Shown in pieces: positions 13,985 through 19,134 of a stretch of 19,134 nt of DNA. A model generated the notes under the pieces. The model saw only the letters and a program-made list of their open reading frames with translations, was not told the origin of the DNA and ran no database searches. Position numbers and translations under genes: made by a program. This stretch comes from Prolixibacteraceae bacterium (GTDB lineage: Bacteria; Bacteroidota; Bacteroidia; Bacteroidales; Prolixibacteraceae). How positions within the stretch are numbered: the stretch's first letter is position 1; each line of letters begins with the position of its first letter. The DNA lies in contig DPCJ01000176.1 of assembly GCA_003516705.1 (NCBI GenBank), positions 174 to 19,307 on the forward strand. Direction: 5' to 3'.

Positions 13985-14887
13985 ATGGAAATTATATCAC
14001 ATTCCTATATCGATATTCTTATCAGCGTTGTGCTGGCAGCCATCATGTTCGGACTTGGGCTGTCGCTGACTTTTGCCAATTTCAAAAATGTATTACTGCA
14101 CCCAAAAGCATTTTTCGTTGGCTTGGGTGCACAAATGCTTTTTTTACCCTCGGTTGCCTTTATTATCATGCTGTTTTCAAATCTTCCGAATGAGTTTAAA
14201 GTGGGGATTATGATTCTCGCTGTTTGTCCGGGCGGTACAACTTCAGGGTTTGTAACCTATCTTTTTAAAGGGAATGTGGCTTTGTCAATCGCATTAACCG
14301 TTATCAACAGTATTCTTACACTTTTTACAATACCGCTGGTTGTTAACCTGGCGCTCAGGTATTTTATGGGGCGTGAAGCCGAATTACATTTACCAATACT
14401 TGAGTCGATTACCCAAATGTTTCTGATAACACTGTTGCCCGCTTTTATTGGTGTAATGGTTCGCACTTTTAAACCCGCTGCCGCCGAGGTAATGCAGAAA
14501 CCAGTTAAATATATAATGATTGTGTTGCTTGCATTGGTTTACCTGATTAAGTTTTTTGCCGGCGATGAGCATGGCGGCTCAGGAATTACCTTTCCCGAAA
14601 TGTGGAGCATTTTTCCTTACGTATTGATTTTTAATGTGGTTTGTTTTGTGTTCAGTATTTTTATCGGCAAGGTGGCTAAACTGAGTATTCGCGATGCATT
14701 TACAATTGCCATTGAGGTGGCATTACACAACACAACACTTGCATTGCTTATTGCCGGAACATTGCTGCAAAATCAGGAGATGGCAAAACCAGCTTTGTTG
14801 TACTCGCTGTTTTCATTTTGGACAGCCCTGATTTTTGGTTTAATCATGCTTAAGTTTTACAAAAAGCAATTCAACGAAAACAAATAA
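13985..14887 (+). CDS. BASS-family (bile acid:sodium symporter-like) transporter
   Basis: A 300-residue inner-membrane protein with about nine to ten hydrophobic helices. I chose ATG 13985 rather than the TTG one codon earlier. Family features are the CPGGTTSGFVTYL stretch with an unwound helix region and N residues in LTVINS, and, in the second half, E244-VAL-H248-N249 in a helix-breaking motif (EVALHNTTLALLIA). This corresponds to the acidic Na+-site motif E...QN of bacterial ASBT homologues, here with His for Gln. The likely role is Na+-coupled uptake of an organic anion. The substrate cannot be read from sequence, since members carry bile acids, pantoate, pyruvate and others. Bacteroidota commonly encode such proteins outside any pathway cluster. 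The next gene begins 27 bp downstream, so the two may be co-transcribed. Confidence 0.88.
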   Translation: MEIISHSYIDILISVVLAAIMFGLGLSLTFANFKNVLLHPKAFFVGLGAQMLFLPSVAFIIMLFSNLPNEFKVGIMILAVCPGGTTSGFVTYLFKGNVALSIALTVINSILTLFTIPLVVNLALRYFMGREAELHLPILESITQMFLITLLPAFIGVMVRTFKPAAAEVMQKPVKYIMIVLLALVYLIKFFAGDEHGGSGITFPEMWSIFPYVLIFNVVCFVFSIFIGKVAKLSIRDAFTIAIEVALHNTTLALLIAGTLLQNQEMAKPALLYSLFSFWTALIFGLIMLKFYKKQFNENK

Positions 14888-14914
14888 ATTTGAATCGTAA
14901 AATCAAATGATATC

Positions 14915-16204
14915 ATGTTGACCGATATTTTAATTACCCTCATTCTGGTTTCGTTTAACGGCTTTTTTGTTGCTGCCGAGTTTGCAATTGTAAAGGTTCG
15001 TTCGTCGCAGATTGAGGTAAAAGTGAAAGAGGGCGTTGGAGTTGCTGTGCTGGCAAAACACATTGTGTCGCACCTCGACGGGTATCTTGCCGCCACACAA
15101 CTGGGGATCACGCTTGCAAGTCTTGGCTTGGGCTGGATTGGCGAACCGGTGGTTTCGAAAATTATTATCAATTTAATGAATGTGGCAGGCATTGAGATTA
15201 CAGCCGAACTTGCCCACCAGATTGCTTTACCGGTAGCTTTTGTAATCATTACCATTTTGCATATTGTTTTTGGTGAACTTGCCCCAAAATCGATGGCTAT
15301 TCAGCGTCCCGAAAAAGTAACCCTTTTTATTGCTTACCCGTTACAGTTTTTCTTTTTTGTTTTCCGCCCGTTTATCTGGTTGTTAAACGGAATTGCCAAC
15401 CTGTTGCTGAAAAGTATCGGAATATCATCGGTTCACGGTTCCGAAATTCATTCGAGCGAAGAGCTGAAATACCTTGTGGAACAGGGTCAGCAAAGTGGGA
15501 AAATTGATGAGGATGAATACAAAATCATCAGAAATGCGTTTGATTTTTCAGAGCAAACAGTAAAGCAGATTATGGTTCCGCGCATCCAGGTTTTTGCAGT
15601 CGATATCAATAATTTCGGAAGAAAGACACTCGAAAAAATCATCGAGGAAAACTATTCGCGTATTCCGGTTTACGACGGAAATATAGATAATATTCTTGGC
15701 GTGGTTTACCTTAAAGATTTATTAATTGCCACATTGAAAACAGATAAGCCAGATATTCGCGACCTTATCAGAACGATGATAATTGTTCCTGATTCGAAAA
15801 ATATTGGAAAGTTGTTGAATGAGTTCCAGGTGAGGCACCAGCAAATGGCGCTCGTGGTGAATGAGTACGGCGGTACAGAAGGAATCATCACGATGGAGGA
15901 TATTCTTGAAGAATTGGTTGGCGAGATTCAGGATGAATACGACAACGAAATTCCATTCGTGGAAAAAACTGCGGAGAAAATTTATCAGGTGATGGCATCG
16001 GCATCGATTGACGATATTAACGAAATGCTGCCGCACCCGGTGAGTAAGGACAAAAAATATGAAACGCTTGCCGGTTTACTGATATTCAAATTTGGCAAAA
16101 TCCCCAATGTACGGGAGCGCATTCAGATTGACGATTACGAATTTATTGTGTTAAAACGAAGTAAAAGTTCGGTTTTACTTGTGCAAATGAATGACTTGCT
16201 GTGA
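14915..16204 (+). CDS. CNNM/DUF21-CBS-CorC domain membrane protein (hemolysin C/CorC-like)
   Basis: A 429-residue protein of the CorB/CorC (HlyC, TlyC-like) family, thought to take part in Mg2+ or Co2+ homeostasis, though the transport direction is debated. The DUF21/CNNM membrane domain covers about residues 1-150 (NGFFVAAEFAIVKVR and the family motif ATQLGITLASLGLGWIGEP, later FGELAPKSMAIQ). A CBS pair covers about 205-330 (VPRIQVFAVD, YSRIPVYDGN, VNEYGGTEGIITMEDILEELVGEI). The C-terminal CorC/HlyC domain covers about 345-425 (YQVMASASIDDINEM, ending FIVLKR). Length and order are normal. The old name hemolysin is misleading. It follows the BASS gene by 27 bp. Confidence 0.93.
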   Translation: MLTDILITLILVSFNGFFVAAEFAIVKVRSSQIEVKVKEGVGVAVLAKHIVSHLDGYLAATQLGITLASLGLGWIGEPVVSKIIINLMNVAGIEITAELAHQIALPVAFVIITILHIVFGELAPKSMAIQRPEKVTLFIAYPLQFFFFVFRPFIWLLNGIANLLLKSIGISSVHGSEIHSSEELKYLVEQGQQSGKIDEDEYKIIRNAFDFSEQTVKQIMVPRIQVFAVDINNFGRKTLEKIIEENYSRIPVYDGNIDNILGVVYLKDLLIATLKTDKPDIRDLIRTMIIVPDSKNIGKLLNEFQVRHQQMALVVNEYGGTEGIITMEDILEELVGEIQDEYDNEIPFVEKTAEKIYQVMASASIDDINEMLPHPVSKDKKYETLAGLLIFKFGKIPNVRERIQIDDYEFIVLKRSKSSVLLVQMNDLL

Positions 16205-16260
16205 TTGAATAAGTAAACAGATTTATTGTTCTGTTTCTAACCATGCAAACGCTCAATTTG

Positions 16261-16268
16261 TATATTTG
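16261..16268 (+). promoter_or_regulatory. -7 box of probable tatA promoter
   Basis: TATATTTG is a perfect TAnnTTTG box 20 bp before the ATG at 16289. No TTTG is seen at the usual -33 spacing (only TTTC at 16234-16237, 23 bp away). AAACAG (16215-16220) and CTGTTT (16231-16236) form a weak hairpin in between that could end the upstream transcript. Confidence 0.4.
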
Positions 16269-16288
16269 TGAGTTTTAAAAAAACAGAG

Positions 16289-16558
16289 ATGACAAACAAT
16301 CTATTATTTATAAGTGGGGGTGAAATTGTTCTGGTGATGATGCTCGCCCTGCTTTTTTTTGGGGCCGATGCCATTCCTGGTATCGCCAAAACACTCGGAA
16401 AAGCGATGCACGAATTCAAAAAGGCTTCGAACGAAATTCAGCGCGAAATAAGCGAACATACTTCCGATATTAAAAAAGATATCAACGAAGTATCGTCAAC
16501 AGTTGACAAGGAAACAAGCGAAATTAAAAAAGGTATTACCGATAATTTTCAGGATTAG
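16289..16558 (+). CDS. tatA: TatA-like twin-arginine translocase subunit
   Basis: An 89-residue protein: a short N-terminus, one membrane helix (about 12-24, EIVLVMMLALLFF), the FG hinge (F24-G25), then an amphipathic helix (IPGIAKTLGKAMHEFKKA) and a charged helical tail rich in Glu, Lys and Ser. This is the TatA/B/E plan and the FG..xIP..A..LGK motif fits TatA. It forms the membrane pore of the Tat pathway for folded proteins. I chose ATG 16289 because the in-frame GTG at 16268 overlaps the -7 promoter box. The usual polar residue before the helix is E12, which is also seen in TatB, so the A or B type is not certain. No tatC is in the window. Confidence 0.88.
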   Translation: MTNNLLFISGGEIVLVMMLALLFFGADAIPGIAKTLGKAMHEFKKASNEIQREISEHTSDIKKDINEVSSTVDKETSEIKKGITDNFQD

Positions 16559-16606
16559 AGGAGGTAATGCCTGCTCCGCAATCATTCAAGGTTTAAAAAT
16601 TACCTA

Positions 16607-17257
16607 TTGATAACAGCTGAAAAAATAGCAAAGTCGTTTGGTACTTTACAGGTACTCAAAGGGATTGACCTGCAAATTGAAAAGGGTAAGATTCATTCGA
16701 TTGTGGGTGCCAGCGGCGCCGGAAAAACCACTTTGCTGCAAATTCTGGGGACATTAAGTAAACCCGACAGCGGCAGGATTCTTTTCGAAAATCAGAATAT
16801 TGCTGCATTTTCTGATAAGGAAATTTCTGCCTTCCGTAACCGGCAAATCGGATTTGTTTTTCAGTTTCACCATTTATTGCCCGAGTTTACTGCGCTCGAA
16901 AATGTGTGTATTCCGGCTTACATCGCAAAAAAATCAAAATCGGATGCCGAAAAAAGAGCGCTCGAACTCTTCGGTTACCTCGGTTTATCGCAACGAAAAG
17001 ACCACAAACCATCGGAACTTTCAGGTGGAGAGCGTCAACGGGTGGCTGTAGCCCGGGCACTTATCAATTCCCCAGCGGTGGTTCTGGCCGATGAGCCCTC
17101 GGGTAATCTTGATTCTGAAAACCGTAATGAACTGCATGAACTGCTGTTCAGGTTGCGCGACGATTTCGGACAAACATTTATTATTGTAACACACGACGAT
17201 GGATTTGCCGACCGCTCCGACAGGATTTTTCATATCAAAGATGGTATTTTGGCTTAA
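16607..17257 (+). CDS. lolD: LolD-like ABC transporter ATP-binding protein
   Basis: A 216-residue ATPase of the LolD/MacB group: Walker A G34ASGAGKT41, signature LSGGERQR from L138, Walker B VVLADE (D162-E163) with PSGNLDSE, and a switch His in IIVTHDD. Small size, the PSGNLD motif and the Bacteroidota context point to the ATPase that works with LolC/E-type permeases to release lipoproteins from the inner membrane. It could also serve a MacB/FtsX-type permease. No permease gene is next to it, as is common in this phylum. The start is read as TTG 16607, since the frame has no ATG between the stop at 16565 and the conserved ITAEKIAKSFG, and the sequence fits family N-termini. An AGAGGAGG stretch lies at 16557-16564, about 40 bp upstream. 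Confidence 0.9.
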   Translation: MITAEKIAKSFGTLQVLKGIDLQIEKGKIHSIVGASGAGKTTLLQILGTLSKPDSGRILFENQNIAAFSDKEISAFRNRQIGFVFQFHHLLPEFTALENVCIPAYIAKKSKSDAEKRALELFGYLGLSQRKDHKPSELSGGERQRVAVARALINSPAVVLADEPSGNLDSENRNELHELLFRLRDDFGQTFIIVTHDDGFADRSDRIFHIKDGILA

Positions 17258-17393
17258 TGCAGGAATGCTATAATGCTTGAATGCGTGAATGGAGGGGATT
17301 GTAAATTAGTGATTGAGTGAATGAGTAATTGAGTGAATCCAGTATCAATTTATCCAGTATCCAGAATCCAAAAGAATCCAGTATCCGGCATCA
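17258..17393. repeat. Short degenerate direct repeats between lolD and the TIGR02757 gene
   Basis: The 136 bp are nearly all short repeats. ATCCAGTATC occurs at 17337-17346, 17352-17361 and 17376-17385. ATTGAGTGAAT occurs at 17312-17322 and 17328-17338. ATGC/ATG units come at roughly 8-base spacing in about 17265-17291. There is no coding character and no clear promoter box. It looks like replication-slippage or interspersed intergenic repeats. Confidence 0.65.
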
Positions 17394-18173
17394 ATGACCA
17401 ATGACAATCTATTTCTTCCCGATTTGAAATCCTTTCTCGACGAAAAAGTTGTTCAATACAACCAACCCTTTTTTATTGAATCCGACCCGATTCAGATTCC
17501 ACGGTTGTTTACTCAAAAGGAAGATATTGAAATTGCCGGTTTTTTAACTGCTACTATTGCCTGGGGAAACCGGCTGTCGATTATCAAAAATGCCCGAAAA
17601 CTTGTTTTGTTGATGGACGAACAACCTTACGATTTTGTGCTGAATGCATCGGAGCATGAGTTAAAAACGTTGCAACGTTTTGTACACCGCACTTTCAATG
17701 GCGACGATTGTATTTTCTTTGTGCGGTCGCTGCAAAATATTTATAAAAATCATGGCGGACTTCAGTCCGTTTTTCAGGATGGTTTTGAAAAAGACCACAC
17801 CGTAAAAGCAGCATTTGCATGGTTTTTTACCCGGTTTTTTGAAATTGGCGGAGAACGAACCCGCCGTCATGTTTCGAATGTGGAAAAAGATGCCGCGGCA
17901 AAACGGCTGAATATGTTTTTGCGGTGGATGGTTCGAAGCGATAATAGCAAAGTCGATTTTGGTTTGTGGAAAGATATTCCGGCATCGGCGCTGATGCTGC
18001 CACTCGATGTACACACAGGCAATGTTGCCCGCAAACTTGGGTTGTTAAACCGGCGCTCGAACGACTGGAAAGCAGTGGAAGAAGTTACCGGCCAGCTTCG
18101 GAAATTCGATGCCGGTGACCCTGTGAGATACGATTTTGCTTTGTTTGGCCTCGGTGTTTTTGAAAAATTTTAG
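17394..18173 (+). CDS. TIGR02757/DUF2400 family protein
   Basis: A 259-residue soluble protein that I match to the TIGR02757 (DUF2400) family, widespread in Bacteroidota and in some other bacteria. Family-like segments are DPIQIPRLFTQKEDIEIAGFLTATIAWGNR near the N-terminus, HRTFNGDD, then KRLNMFLRWMVRSD and the ending LPLDVHTGNVARKLGLL...DPVRYDFALFGLGV. The last part resembles the helix-hairpin-helix layout of DNA glycosylase-like proteins, but I see no glycosylase catalytic Lys/Asp arrangement that I could defend. The function is unknown. Length is normal. It is flanked on both sides by short repeats, and the methyltransferase gene follows after 57 bp. Confidence 0.82.
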   Translation: MTNDNLFLPDLKSFLDEKVVQYNQPFFIESDPIQIPRLFTQKEDIEIAGFLTATIAWGNRLSIIKNARKLVLLMDEQPYDFVLNASEHELKTLQRFVHRTFNGDDCIFFVRSLQNIYKNHGGLQSVFQDGFEKDHTVKAAFAWFFTRFFEIGGERTRRHVSNVEKDAAAKRLNMFLRWMVRSDNSKVDFGLWKDIPASALMLPLDVHTGNVARKLGLLNRRSNDWKAVEEVTGQLRKFDAGDPVRYDFALFGLGVFEKF

Positions 18174-18193
18174 CAATATCGTGTCTTGCAAGG

Positions 18194-18224
18194 TCTCACT
18201 ACTCATTACTGAAATCTCACTACT
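18194..18224. repeat. Direct repeat TCTCACTACT, period 21
   Basis: TCTCACTACT is present at 18194-18203 and 18215-18224 in the gap before the methyltransferase gene, with CATTACTGAAA between. The second copy ends 6 bp before the ATG, so it takes the position of a ribosome-binding site. Confidence 0.55.
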
Positions 18225-18230
18225 TTTAAA

Positions 18231-18947
18231 ATGAGTCACAACAAATATTTCCAATTTAAGCAATTCCGAATCGACCAGCACCACGCTGCCATGAAAGTGA
18301 ATACCGACGGGGTTTTGCTGGGTGCCTGGACCGACGTTGAAGGTGTAAACACAGTTTTGGATATTGGCACAGGAACCGGGCTGATTGCGTTAATGTTGGC
18401 ACAACGATGCAACGCCACAATCACCGGAATTGAAATAGAACCAAAAGCTGCCGGAGAAGCACTTCAAAATGTACAACAATCAAAATGGAGCGACAGAATC
18501 TCAATTCTTCCTGTCTCCTTTCAGCAGTTTGTTGCCACAACTGAATTGCGTTTTGATTTAATTGTTTCGAATCCACCGTTTTTTTCGAACAGTGAAAAAA
18601 ACAGAAATCCCGATTTGTCGGTTGCCAGGCATAATGATTTACTGCCTTTTGCCGATATTATTACTGGAGCTTGTAAGCTACTAACTAATCAAGGTTGCTT
18701 ATCGCTCATTTTGCCATCGTCTGAAGCTTCCGGTTTTATTGCAATGGCGCAAAAACAGGGTTTATTTTTAACCCGGATTACTGGTGTAAAGCCATTTCCC
18801 GATAAAAAACAAAACAGGGGTTTGATGGAATTTGGTCACCAGGAATTGCCTGTAATTGAAAATGAAATTTCTGTTTACGACCACTTTCGGAAAGAATATT
18901 CCGCTGAATTTAAGACGCTTGCCCGCGATTTTTACCTTAAGCTATAA
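18231..18947 (+). CDS. trmN6: TrmN6-like tRNA1(Val) (adenine-37 N6) methyltransferase
   Basis: A 238-residue SAM-dependent methyltransferase. Residues 1-40 match the start of the YfiC/TrmN6 family (FRIDQHHAAMKVNTDGVLLGAW). The SAM motif I is D44IGTGTG50. The catalytic motif IV is N114PPFF118, typical of N6-adenine methylation. Later come LTNQGCLSLILPSSE and a family-like C-terminal strand (RGLMEFG). It is expected to methylate A37 of tRNA1(Val) in the cytoplasm. Length is normal (E. coli YfiC about 245). The start ATG 18231 lies just downstream of the TCTCACTACT repeat. A less specific tRNA or rRNA methyltransferase role cannot be ruled out from sequence. Confidence 0.9.
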   Translation: MSHNKYFQFKQFRIDQHHAAMKVNTDGVLLGAWTDVEGVNTVLDIGTGTGLIALMLAQRCNATITGIEIEPKAAGEALQNVQQSKWSDRISILPVSFQQFVATTELRFDLIVSNPPFFSNSEKNRNPDLSVARHNDLLPFADIITGACKLLTNQGCLSLILPSSEASGFIAMAQKQGLFLTRITGVKPFPDKKQNRGLMEFGHQELPVIENEISVYDHFRKEYSAEFKTLARDFYLKL

Positions 18948-19065
18948 CCTGTAATTTTTTAAATCATCAGGGTTTTCTATCGCAGGTTGAAAAAAGCAAA
19001 GAGGAAAAACTGAACAATTGCATTAATACAGGGTTAATTCTCGGAAAGAAAAATATTTAATAAGA

Positions 19066-19103
19066 GACATTAATGTCCGGTTTTAAATAAAGCACTAATT
19101 TTG
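19066..19103 (+). promoter_or_regulatory. 12-bp palindrome plus TAnnTTTG box before the next gene
   Basis: GACATTAATGTC (19066-19077) is a perfect palindrome, and TAATTTTG (19096-19103) fits the -7 box. The palindrome lies where the -33 element would be and no TTTG is present there, so this may be a promoter that depends on a regulator. It lies 23 bp ahead of the ATG at 19127. Confidence 0.45.
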
Positions 19104-19126
19104 CAACTTATATACAATAATACACC

Positions 19127-19134
19127 ATGAACGT
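19127..19134 (+). CDS. Start of a further gene, cut by window end
   Basis: ATG at 19127 followed by AAC and two bases is placed 23 bp after a TAATTTTG box. Only two full codons are visible, so the call rests on promoter position alone. Confidence 0.3.

Noticed and set aside
14257..14572. Overlapping minus-strand ORFs in the BASS gene
   Set aside because: They are short and lie antisense to membrane helices, which often gives open frames.
16215..16236. AAACAG/CTGTTT hairpin as terminator of the CorC-like gene
   Set aside because: The stem is only 6 bp, AT-rich, with a 10-base loop and no T-run. It was noted under the tatA promoter only.
1..19134. CRISPR array, IS element or prophage genes
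   Set aside because: No regularly spaced repeats of 25-40 bp, no transposase, integrase or phage gene, and no long terminal inverted repeats were found.

Overview
The window looks like a chromosomal piece of a Bacteroidota genome, probably near the Bacteroidales/Marinilabiliales. The reasons are promoters of the TTTG / ~19 bp / TAnnTTTG type (clearest at 10250-10280), A-rich leaders with little Shine-Dalgarno sequence, a fused SecD-SecF gene, a TIGR02757/DUF2400 gene, and the typical Bacteroidota form of the metal-efflux genes. All genes that can be supported are on the + strand.

Region 1 (1-9663) is a copper/silver handling locus. It opens inside a cusA-like RND pump that keeps the three substrate methionines of CusA. 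An outer-membrane channel follows with a 14 bp overlap, then a periplasmic adaptor. The adaptor has a metal-binding domain at each end: an N-terminal CSMHP..CPICAMDL domain and a C-terminal HMA domain. Next come a secreted HMA protein closely matching the adaptor's C-terminus, a short AraC-type regulator that starts with a degenerate HMA-like CxxC domain, a CopA-type Cu+ P-type ATPase, a small cytoplasmic HMA protein with CGGC, and a second secreted HMA protein. Three copies of one HMA-plus-CC module (GNCxMC, then GHDT, then DDVYxxLPxCC) have identical internal spacing. The likely scheme is that CopZ-like and CopA proteins move Cu+ out of the cytoplasm, the secreted HMA-CC proteins hold it in the periplasm and pass it to the adaptor, and CusABC expels it. 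The AraC-HMA protein is the obvious candidate sensor. No CusF and no CusRS two-component system is visible.

Region 2 (9664-10301) has no convincing gene. It holds a small doubtful ORF, a strong intrinsic terminator (9834-9870), about 380 bp that I cannot explain, and a good promoter.

Region 3 (10302-19134) is mostly housekeeping and envelope functions: an unknown single-pass membrane protein, SecDF, a BASS-family transporter, a CNNM/CorC-type protein with CBS domains, a TatA-like protein, a LolD-like ABC ATPase, a TIGR02757 protein and a TrmN6-like tRNA methyltransferase. The terminator after secDF is a sequence relative of the one that closes the copper locus. Short direct repeats fill the gaps around the TIGR02757 gene. 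The window ends just after the start codon of a further gene, behind a 12 bp palindrome and a TAnnTTTG box.
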